Assembly: GCA_030617085.1 (NCBI GenBank)
Contig: JAUWWB010000024.1
Span: forward strand, 1 to 9,925
Source of the DNA: Candidatus Omnitrophota bacterium
Lineage (GTDB): Bacteria > Omnitrophota > Gorgyraeia > Tantalellales > Tantalellaceae
Reading direction: 5' to 3'
DNA length: 9,925 nucleotides
Part shown: positions 1-6,498 of the stretch, in pieces
How positions within the stretch are numbered: position 1 is the stretch's first letter
How the letters are laid out: every line of letters begins with the position of its first letter
Program-made: the position numbers and the translations under genes
The notes under the pieces: generated by a model
What the model saw: the letters and a program-made list of their open reading frames with translations, nothing else
Told to the model about the DNA's origin: nothing
Databases searched by the model: none

Positions 1-546
1 AGGATCACCACGTATAGTGCCGAGGGGGGGCTGGAAAATGCCACCAGGATAAACATAAACAAAGAGGCTGTCGGTATTTTGGTCGCGACTGAAGTCAATA
101 TCAGGCAAGCCCATGGCCCAACGTTGCACGGTTTTCTGTCCGGGAAAAAGATCAGGACTCTCGCGATCCCCAGTATACAGAAAGACCTGGAAGAAGGGCA
201 AGGATGGTACTTTGCCAGGGAGGTCGTGGGGACGGCGCTTCTTCTGGCAGCCGTTACTCCGGAACAGATCGCCGCCAAAGGCGAAAGCAATGCCGCCGGC
301 GACCTGCACAAATTGATGGTGCAGTTGACCGGCAAAGATATAAAGAGAGACGATCTTTATTACTTGCTTTCCCCCGGCGAAATGGGTGATGCGATAAAGA
401 ACCTTCCGGACGAATACCGCAAACATCCTTCCGAGATCGGCTGGTTGTATTTTGTGGTGAATGAGCTTCTTCTGAGAATGCCGATCAAGCCGTTCGACCC
501 GAAAGCGGAGCTGCACCGGAGACGGAAGCTCATGTGGTCCGTCTAA
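1..546 (+). CDS. 3' end of an unrecognised protein (N terminus outside window)
   Basis: The frame is open from base 1 to the TAA at 544-546, giving 181 residues, so the true start lies upstream. A TTG at 79 is an internal codon with no ribosome site and is not taken as the start. I do not recognise the family. The visible part is soluble and mixed alpha/beta in character. It has a hydrophobic helix-like stretch around residues 75-85 (VVGTALLLAAV), a second near residues 150-160 (LYFVVNELLL), and a basic tail (HRRRK) four residues before the end. There is no membrane-spanning segment or signal peptide in this part, and no catalytic motif I can name. Codon use resembles the downstream genes. 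It could be the C terminus of a much larger protein. It ends 295 bases before the next gene, with a promoter between, so it is probably a separate transcription unit. Confidence 0.75.
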   Translation, partial: RITTYSAEGGLENATRININKEAVGILVATEVNIRQAHGPTLHGFLSGKKIRTLAIPSIQKDLEEGQGWYFAREVVGTALLLAAVTPEQIAAKGESNAAGDLHKLMVQLTGKDIKRDDLYYLLSPGEMGDAIKNLPDEYRKHPSEIGWLYFVVNELLLRMPIKPFDPKAELHRRRKLMWSV

Positions 547-565
547 TACGCGCCGCGAATCCAGT

Positions 566-579
566 CATTCACCATCCAC
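566..579. repeat. Inverted copy of the GTGGATGG-type intergenic repeat
   Basis: Read on the minus strand, these 14 bases match 5419-5432 at 13 of 14 positions, with an exact 10-base core (GTGGATGGTG). The two copies therefore bracket the three-module gene in opposite orientations. The match is real but short, and low-complexity sequence of this kind can recur by chance or as scattered intergenic repeats. Confidence 0.45.
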
Positions 580-618
580 TGACACCGTTCCCCATTGCGC
601 GCGCAGTGTCCAGCCCTT

Positions 619-729
619 TGTCATTCTGAGGCCCATGCGCAAGCTGAAAGGAAGGGGCCGAAGAATCTCTTGACCGTCGGCCTTTCGCAGCGTGACGCGG
701 GGAGATTCTTCGCTGCGCTCAGAATGACA
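619..729. repeat. Palindromic intergenic repeat (REP/MITE-like)
   Basis: The outer arms are perfect 12-base inverted repeats (TGTCATTCTGAG at 619-630 and its complement at 718-729). The inner arms are perfect 11-base inverted repeats (CGAAGAATCTC at 659-669 and its complement at 702-712). The right arm has 5 bases between inner and outer parts, while the left arm has 28, so the left arm appears to carry an insertion or has diverged. From memory, palindromes built from CATTCTGAG and GAAGAATCT recur in many bacterial genomes and candidate-phylum assemblies. No transposase is visible. It could fold as a long hairpin and block read-through from the upstream gene, which otherwise lacks a clear terminator. 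Frames that read through it are not genuine coding sequence. Confidence 0.75.
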
Positions 730-777
730 GGAAGAACAAATTTCGATTCTCCCTCCTGCATTCCCCCCCTTCAGCGC

Positions 778-806
778 TTGGCAAATCATCGATTTTGTCA
801 TATACT
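778..806 (+). promoter_or_regulatory. Sigma70-type promoter for the three-module gene
   Basis: The -35 box TTGGCA (778-783) and -10 box TATACT (801-806) each differ from consensus at one base and are separated by an ideal 17-base spacer. The surrounding sequence is AT-rich, unlike the neighbouring genes. Transcription would begin near 812-814 and leave a leader of about 28 bases before the ATG at 841. This supports 841 as the start, since any upstream start would lie before the promoter. Confidence 0.65.
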
Positions 807-840
807 AATATTTTCTAATACATCAACAGGGAAAACCACA

Positions 841-3800
841 ATGGACACATTGAAGAATAAAAAAGACAACCTGGCGAAAATGCGTGAGATCGTGGAAAGG
901 TCAGCCGGCGTAAAGAGGGTACTGGTGGTTACCAACGGCGGCGATGGGGCTATCGTGGAAGAAGAGCTGGGGATCTTGAAGACGGATATTTTCAGGAAAG
1001 ACGGCGATGTCGCGGTCATGGCGCATGAAGAGAAAACCAGGCGGGGGCAGTTTTTCGGGATGCTGGACGCCATACGGCATTTTGAAAAAGAGAAAGGGTT
1101 GGACCGGAACGATGTGACCCTGGGCCTGATGATGCCGGGTAAGGGCACGAGGATGAGCCCCTTTACCCAGAGAGCGCACGGGATAAAGCCGCTGCTTCCG
1201 ATGCTGATAAGGGTATCCGGGGATGGACCCTGGCTTTCCGGGGCGACCGCTTCGCTGTATACGTGGAACCTTGTCGCGTATTGCCTGCGGGAGATGGGTT
1301 TTCGCGGCGTTGCGTGGAAGTGGGGTGACGAGCCTCAGATCGCCTCGAAAAGCATGACGGCGCTGATCACCTCCGGCATGGACCTGAGCAATGCCGATAT
1401 CATTTGTTTCAGCTCCGACGTGGTCGTGACCGATGATCTTACCGAAAACAAGGACTGGTTAAGCGCCGCCGAAGACGGGACGTTTCTCGCGCACGTGAAG
1501 AGAAGAAAGCGAGATGCTTTGCTTGAGAGGCTGGGGATCGAGAATGTTCCGGGCGCGCGGGCGCGCGTTCACATAGGAAGCCCCGCATTTTCATACCTGT
1601 TCGTAGAAAGGGCGATGGAAGTATTCAGGGATTATCTTGAAGACAGCGATAAACGGGCAAAATGGGCCGATGTTAACGGATACCTGATCGAGGCCCTGAC
1701 ACAAGATCAGGACGCGTGGAACAGGGAGTACGATGAGGAACGTGAAAGCTTGAAGTCCAGGAAGTCCGGCATGCGTGAGCTGTTGAGGAACTGCCCCGAT
1801 TTTTACCGGATGTGTCAGCTGTTGAAAGAGAAAATAAGGGAGGCAAAGATAGAGAAGGGGATACCCGAAAAAGAAGCGGCCCTTGAGATCAAGGTGATAG
1901 ATTTTGGAAAGGACATTTACTGGGGCGATATAGGACAGCTCGCGAAGGCCAGGACATCTCTGTACCAGGTCAATGAAAACAACCCGGAGGGGATATTTGC
2001 CAGGGAACTGGCAGCTCTGCACGGCGCCGGCAGGGATCGGTTCGGCAACCTGGTTTCGGGCGACTGCCTGTATCCGCGGGACGGAAGCGTGCGGAACAGC
2101 GTGCTTATCGATGCCAGGATCTCCGGGGGCGCCGATATTGACGGCGCGGTCATCGTGAACAGCAGGATAGGGGACGCCCGGATAGGAAAGGGGTCGGTCG
2201 TCTTTTTTTCCACCGCCATGCACCTTGCCATGGGGGAGAGGGCTTTCTCTTTCAAGTCAGTCAGTGAAGACCTGGAAATACCGCCGGATGGAGCCCATAC
2301 CAGCATGCCTGAGGACCTGAAGGACGTTACGCGGGGGCTTGAAGATTGGCGGGCCGACGGCACAAGGGATGTGGGAAGCGATGAGAACTACAAAGTGCCC
2401 CGGTTCGGAAACCCGCGGTCTTTTGCCGAGCAGCAGGCGAAAATGCGGCAGCGAGAAGTCTCGCCCCGGGACATTGAGAGCCGCCTCAACAGCCATTTCA
2501 GGGCGCTGCTGGAGGAAAAGTTGAACCGCGTAAAAGAAATATCCGAAAGGCACAGGTCATTGAGGTTCGGCACCAGCGGCCTGAGGGCGCTTGTCACGGA
2601 GATGACCGACATGGAGTGTTACATTAACGCCAGGGGATTCATTGATTTCTTGCGCGAGAGAGGTGAGATCGACGCTTCGCGCAACGCGATAGCGCTCGGC
2701 GGAGATCTCCGTTCCAGCACATCCCGGATCATGGCGGCGGTAGGGAAAGCTATCGAAGATTCGGGGTGCAGGACCTTTTTTTGCGGGAGGGTCCCGAGCC
2801 CCACGCTTGCCTTCTTCGCGATGAGTGAAGGCATGCCCAGCATCATGGTCACTGGCAGCCATATTCCCGACGACAGGAACGGCATAAAATTCACCAGGAC
2901 CTCCGGGGAGGTCCTGAAGACCGATGAGAAGGGTATCCTGTGGAACGTAGCAGGGGTCAGAAGTAGAGAATATTCCAGGCCGCCGGAAGAGTCGTTATTC
3001 GACGAGGCCGGCATGTTCAGGGAAAGTCACGCGCTGCCAGGGGCGGAATTCGAGGAGGAAGCGATAGATTTGTATGTGCGGCGTTATTTAGAGGCCTTTC
3101 CGCACGGTCCGCTTGCCGGCAGGAAGATCGTTTTTTACCAGCATTCCGCCGTCGGGAGGGACGTCTTCCGGAGGATATTTGAGGGCCTGGGCGCGGAAGT
3201 CGTCCCCGAGGCCAGGAGCGACAAGTTCGTCCCCGTTGATACGGAGAAGGTTTCCGACGAGACCAGGTCGCTTTTAAGGCGGGCCGCGAAGGAGCATGCT
3301 CCTTTCGCCGTAATATCGACGGACGGCGATTCCGACCGGCCCCTGCTCGCGGATGAGAACGGCGAGTTTCTTCCCGGGGACAAGCTCGGCGCGCTGGCCT
3401 CGATGTTCCTTAAGCCGGACTTCGCGGCTGTGCCGATAAGCGCCAATGACGCGGTGGTAAGCGTTCTGCAAGCAGACGGTGTCAAGGTCAGGCAGACCAG
3501 GATTGGTTCGCCATACGTGATAGCCGCCATGAATGACGAACTTGATAGGGACCCCGGGACAAGGGCCGTCAGCTGGGAATCTAACGGCGGGTTTCTCCTG
3601 GGCGGCGACTGGACGGTCAACGGGCGGACCTTGAAGGCGCTGCCGACAAGAGACGCCGTGCTGCCGCTGGTCGCGACGCTGATGCTGGCCGGACAGGAAG
3701 GGAAGTCAGTCTCCGGGCTCATCGCGGCGAAGCTTCCCGCGAGATATACCCATGCGGATGTCGTTGATGACAAAATGGAGGGATGCGAAAGCTATACGGT

Positions 3801-5415
3801 AGAGATGGGAAAGGCTATTGTCAGGATGTTTTCGCCGGCCGACAGCGGCATCACGCAGGTCGATTTCACGAAAACGGCCGTGAAAGTGCGTTACTCGGAT
3901 GACAGGGTAGAGGAAGCCGGGCCGGACCTGAACGTGGAATTGACCTCGATCAGGGACAGGCTGGGCCGTTATTTCAGCAGGAAAAGAGGGTTTGACGGGA
4001 TAGTCTCATTAAACTTCATCGACGGCATCAGGATAGTCTTTGCCAGCGGCGATGTTTCCCACATCAGACCGTCGGGCAACGCTCCCGAGTTCAGAAACTA
4101 CGCCACGGCCGACACCCAGGAAAGGGCGGAAGAGATAGTCGAGAAAAGAAAGGAGATCGTCCCGGAGATCGTAGCGGACATGACAGCTCCCTCTGAGCCG
4201 AAGTCGCTCGGCGCTCACGTCCCGGGGGAAAGCCCCGGTGACGACACGCCGCTTGGCCGGGTCGTCCTGGCCGTGAGAAAAGGCGCCCCTGTCTATATCC
4301 GCCCCTATGAAGAACTCAAGGTATGGGGCGTGGGCGGTATCGGAGAATACTGGTACGGCGCGGAGGCCGGGGAGAAGAGTTCCATCGCCACCTGCGGCGA
4401 TGACACCGCTTTAATGGCGGATATCATGGCATGTGCCGCCGGTGACGTCCTGGGGGCGGATGTCGTCAAAAATTTCGGGCACAGGCTTCCGCTTGTAAAG
4501 ATATTGACGCCGAAAGGGAGACTGTCGGTGCAGTTCCACGATGCCAAGAACGAGCTCTGGATCGTCACGGGCATAGACAGGTCAGTGGCAGGGGAAGAAG
4601 CCGGGATCATCCTTGGGTTCAGCAGGGAAGCCGTCACGCGGTATAAAGACGAGGTCGCCGAAAGGTACGGGCAGGCCTTGCGGGAATACGGAAAGGCCTT
4701 GAACGGGCTTATTGATGTCCTGGAAAGTAGCCAGGCCGGGCTCAGGGCCCTTGAGGAGGCAAAAAACGCGCTTGTGGCGGCTGAGACCATCGGAGAAGAG
4801 GTGCCGGGTACCCCGGATGCTCTCGCGGCGCTCAGAGCGGCTCAGGAGAGGCTCGAGTGGTTTTACGCCTGCCGTCCGGTGAAGGTAGGCGACGTGATCC
4901 CCGTGCCTTCCGGCACGCTGCACGCTCTCGGACCCGGCGTGGAGATCATAGAGCCGCAGATCGCCGGGCCCACGCAATCGCTGGAGGACGGCGCGACTTA
5001 CCCGGTAAGATACTTCTTCCCGGGTTATCCGAGAGAAGGCGCCCGGAAGAAGCTGGACCTCGACAGGGCAGGCGAGATGGGGACCGATGTGGTCAAGGAG
5101 TCCAAGCCGGAGATAATCGAAGAAAGTGCTTCCGTCAAGATCGAACGCCTGCCGGGCGATTTTGAGGACAAGGGCCTGGCGGTCAGCAGGATAACGCTCG
5201 AGAAGGGAGCCGAACTGCAAGAGGCGCCCATCACCAGCTTCCATACTCTGTCCGCGGTAAAAGGAGAAGCCAGGGCCGTTATCGGCGGCAAAAGCTACGA
5301 CATCCCGAAAGCCGCCCCCGGCGGAGAAATGCTCCTCATCCCCGCCTCCGCCGGAAGGTACAGCATCGTAGCGGATGAAGCAACGCAGATCATCGATACG
5401 TTTACGCCGGTGTAA
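841..5415 (+). CDS. Three-module fusion: sugar-1-P nucleotidyltransferase / phosphomannomutase / mannose-6-P isomerase
   Basis: One uninterrupted frame of 1524 residues. The start is the ATG at 841, preceded by AGGGA (828-832, 8-base spacer) and a promoter.

Module 1 (about 90-500) is a nucleotidyltransferase. It has GKGTRM at 100-105, KPLLP at 116-120, a likely metal Asp at 193 (SSD) and WGDIG at 361-365. A left-handed beta-helix follows (about 401-465), and there is a helical insert at 284-350.

Module 2 (about 570-1110) belongs to the phosphohexomutase family. It has FGTSGLR at 576-582, TGSH with phosphoserine S673, the metal loop DGDSDR at 828-833, the sugar loop ESNGGF at 913-918 and the phosphate loop RPSGN at 1076-1080.

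Module 3 (about 1135-1524) is a class I mannose-6-phosphate isomerase. It has KVWG at 1160-1163, likely metal ligands Q1231, H1233, E1238 and H1361, and a C-terminal cupin.

Together the modules could take fructose-6-P to NDP-mannose in the cytoplasm. The nucleotide and sugar specificity of modules 1 and 2 is inferred. Residues 1-90 are unassigned. Confidence 0.88.
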   Translation: MDTLKNKKDNLAKMREIVERSAGVKRVLVVTNGGDGAIVEEELGILKTDIFRKDGDVAVMAHEEKTRRGQFFGMLDAIRHFEKEKGLDRNDVTLGLMMPGKGTRMSPFTQRAHGIKPLLPMLIRVSGDGPWLSGATASLYTWNLVAYCLREMGFRGVAWKWGDEPQIASKSMTALITSGMDLSNADIICFSSDVVVTDDLTENKDWLSAAEDGTFLAHVKRRKRDALLERLGIENVPGARARVHIGSPAFSYLFVERAMEVFRDYLEDSDKRAKWADVNGYLIEALTQDQDAWNREYDEERESLKSRKSGMRELLRNCPDFYRMCQLLKEKIREAKIEKGIPEKEAALEIKVIDFGKDIYWGDIGQLAKARTSLYQVNENNPEGIFARELAALHGAGRDRFGNLVSGDCLYPRDGSVRNSVLIDARISGGADIDGAVIVNSRIGDARIGKGSVVFFSTAMHLAMGERAFSFKSVSEDLEIPPDGAHTSMPEDLKDVTRGLEDWRADGTRDVGSDENYKVPRFGNPRSFAEQQAKMRQREVSPRDIESRLNSHFRALLEEKLNRVKEISERHRSLRFGTSGLRALVTEMTDMECYINARGFIDFLRERGEIDASRNAIALGGDLRSSTSRIMAAVGKAIEDSGCRTFFCGRVPSPTLAFFAMSEGMPSIMVTGSHIPDDRNGIKFTRTSGEVLKTDEKGILWNVAGVRSREYSRPPEESLFDEAGMFRESHALPGAEFEEEAIDLYVRRYLEAFPHGPLAGRKIVFYQHSAVGRDVFRRIFEGLGAEVVPEARSDKFVPVDTEKVSDETRSLLRRAAKEHAPFAVISTDGDSDRPLLADENGEFLPGDKLGALASMFLKPDFAAVPISANDAVVSVLQADGVKVRQTRIGSPYVIAAMNDELDRDPGTRAVSWESNGGFLLGGDWTVNGRTLKALPTRDAVLPLVATLMLAGQEGKSVSGLIAAKLPARYTHADVVDDKMEGCESYTVEMGKAIVRMFSPADSGITQVDFTKTAVKVRYSDDRVEEAGPDLNVELTSIRDRLGRYFSRKRGFDGIVSLNFIDGIRIVFASGDVSHIRPSGNAPEFRNYATADTQERAEEIVEKRKEIVPEIVADMTAPSEPKSLGAHVPGESPGDDTPLGRVVLAVRKGAPVYIRPYEELKVWGVGGIGEYWYGAEAGEKSSIATCGDDTALMADIMACAAGDVLGADVVKNFGHRLPLVKILTPKGRLSVQFHDAKNELWIVTGIDRSVAGEEAGIILGFSREAVTRYKDEVAERYGQALREYGKALNGLIDVLESSQAGLRALEEAKNALVAAETIGEEVPGTPDALAALRAAQERLEWFYACRPVKVGDVIPVPSGTLHALGPGVEIIEPQIAGPTQSLEDGATYPVRYFFPGYPREGARKKLDLDRAGEMGTDVVKESKPEIIEESASVKIERLPGDFEDKGLAVSRITLEKGAELQEAPITSFHTLSAVKGEARAVIGGKSYDIPKAAPGGEMLLIPASAGRYSIVADEATQIIDTFTPV

Positions 5416-5434
5416 ATGGTGGATGGTGGATGGT
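5416..5434. repeat. Heptamer tandem repeat (ATGGTGG)
   Basis: The 7-base unit ATGGTGG is repeated 2.7 times, starting immediately after the stop codon of the fusion gene and ending 3 bases before the -35 box of the next promoter. Part of it matches the minus strand of 566-579. It may be a STRR-like heptamer repeat of the sort known from cyanobacteria, although the sequence itself is not one I can assign. Confidence 0.6.
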
Positions 5435-5437
5435 AAG

Positions 5438-5467
5438 TTGACAGAATATATGAATTTTTGTTACAAT
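5438..5467 (+). promoter_or_regulatory. Sigma70-type promoter for the permease/glycosidase unit
   Basis: A perfect -35 box TTGACA (5438-5443) and a -10 box TACAAT (5462-5467, one mismatch) are separated by an 18-base AT-rich spacer. Transcription would start near 5473-5475, about 45 bases before the permease ATG. It gives the downstream genes their own promoter, independent of the fusion gene. No good intrinsic terminator is visible between the two units, so some read-through is possible. Confidence 0.7.
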
Positions 5468-5478
5468 ATAAGTACTCG

Positions 5479-5503
5479 CCCGGGGTTCGATTGGAGCCGG
5501 GGT
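5479..5503 (+). promoter_or_regulatory. Leader direct repeat or small hairpin, possible operator
   Basis: CCGGGGT occurs twice (5480-5486 and 5497-5503), spaced 17 bases, just downstream of the predicted transcription start. The same bases can pair as a 5-base stem (CCCGG 5479-5483 with CCGGG 5497-5501, 13-base loop). Either reading could be a regulatory site, but the stem is short and the repeats may be chance. No LacI-type palindrome is visible. Confidence 0.25.
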
Positions 5504-5519
5504 AAACCGAAGGTGGTTG

Positions 5520-6428
5520 ATGGAAAAAGAATCGATATTACATAAGATCAACAAGCAGAAGATATCATATCTGTTCATAGCCTTGCCGGCTTTGCTGTTC
5601 TTTGTATTCCAGCTGGCGCCGGTCTTCATATCCTTTTTCTGGTCCTTTACCGAATACGACGTCATCCACCCGCCCCGGTTCGTGGGGTTGTCCAATTATG
5701 TAAACATACTTTTCCACGACCCCCTGTTCTGGATAGCGATCCGCAACACGGCCGTGTACGTCATAGGGGTGGTCCCCATAGGGATCTGCCTCTCTCTTAT
5801 ACTTGCGGTTGCCATAGATCAGCAGATAAAATTCAAGAATTTCTTTAAATCGATATTTTTCCTGCCCACCGTCACCGCGATAATCGCCGTATCGGTCATA
5901 TGGAAATGGCTGTACGCGGGGGAGAAATACGGGTTGCTCAATCACCTGCTCATGAAGCTGGGGTTCCATCCGGTCGACTGGCTGGCGAGTCCAACGTGGA
6001 CCTTACCTTCCATAATGATCATGTCTGTATGGGCCGGGGTGGGGTATAACATGATCCTTTTTCTTGCGGGCCTGCAGACTATCCCCCACGTGATGTATGA
6101 GGCGGCCGAGATGGACGGGGCAGGTTTCTGGAAAAAGTTTTCTCACATTACGCTGCCGCTTTTGAAGCCCACTATCGTGTTCGTGGCCATGATGAGCTTT
6201 ATTTTCAGCTTCCAGGTCTTCGAGCAGGTATACATCATGACAAGCGGCCAGGGGGGCATAGGCGGCGTCCTGAACAGCGGCCTTACGATCGTGGCGTATC
6301 TCTACGACAAAGGTTTCCAGAAGTTCCAGATGGGATACGCTTCCGCGCTGGCGTATATAATATTCTTGATGATATTCATTCTTACGATGATCAACAAGAG
6401 GTTGATGAAGACGGAGGTTGAGTATTAG
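5520..6428 (+). CDS. Sugar ABC transporter permease, MalF/UgpA (CUT1) type
   Basis: A 302-residue inner-membrane protein that would form half of the channel of an ABC sugar importer. The start is the ATG at 5520. A TTG one codon earlier is possible but less likely. AAGG (5510-5513) lies 6 bases before the ATG. Six hydrophobic segments are visible, at about 16-40, 72-98, 108-130, 162-185, 217-240 and 271-291. The EAA loop, which docks on the ATPase, is at 194-213 (EAAEMDG, then ITLP), with the invariant Gly at 200. Length and loop position fit the MalF-like members of the CUT1 family that lack the long MalF periplasmic insert. It is followed by its partner permease after 70 bases. The substrate cannot be read from the sequence. 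The neighbouring GH113-like gene suggests manno-oligosaccharides, which is inference. No binding protein or ATPase gene adjoins it here. Confidence 0.9.
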   Translation: MEKESILHKINKQKISYLFIALPALLFFVFQLAPVFISFFWSFTEYDVIHPPRFVGLSNYVNILFHDPLFWIAIRNTAVYVIGVVPIGICLSLILAVAIDQQIKFKNFFKSIFFLPTVTAIIAVSVIWKWLYAGEKYGLLNHLLMKLGFHPVDWLASPTWTLPSIMIMSVWAGVGYNMILFLAGLQTIPHVMYEAAEMDGAGFWKKFSHITLPLLKPTIVFVAMMSFIFSFQVFEQVYIMTSGQGGIGGVLNSGLTIVAYLYDKGFQKFQMGYASALAYIIFLMIFILTMINKRLMKTEVEY

Positions 6429-6435
6429 TCCGTGG

Positions 6436-6479
6436 TTCGACAAGCTCACCATCCCTGAACCATCCCGAGCGAAGTCGAA
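6436..6479. repeat. Imperfect palindromic repeat between the permease genes
   Basis: TTCGAC-AAGCTC (6436-6447) is an imperfect inverted match to GAGC-GAAGTCGAA (6467-6479), enclosing two direct copies of ACCATCCC (6448-6455 and 6459-6466). From memory, TTCGACAAGCTCA paired with GAGCGAAGTCGAA is a scattered intergenic palindrome in many bacterial genomes. It sits inside an operon, 9 bases before the ribosome site of the second permease, so it may modulate relative expression or mRNA stability. Confidence 0.6.
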
Positions 6480-6498
6480 GGGGAGTTAGGAGGAAAAC

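Noticed and set aside
595..840. In-frame upstream extension of the fusion gene to a TTG at 595, adding 82 residues
   Set aside because: The extension reads through the palindromic repeat and lies upstream of the promoter. It has no ribosome site, and its composition differs from the rest. The ATG at 841 has both SD and promoter support.
547..840. tRNA, riboswitch or other structured RNA in the longest gap
   Set aside because: Only the palindromic repeat and a promoter are visible. There is no cloverleaf, T-loop or known riboswitch core, and the predicted leader is only about 28 bases.
3135..3773. Minus-strand frame of 212 codons opposite the mutase module
   Set aside because: It is a Ser/Ala-rich shadow of the catalytic loops on the other strand, with no ribosome site.
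4582..5244. Minus-strand frame of 220 codons opposite the isomerase module
   Set aside because: It is the antisense of a well-supported enzyme domain, and no start signal or domain is visible.
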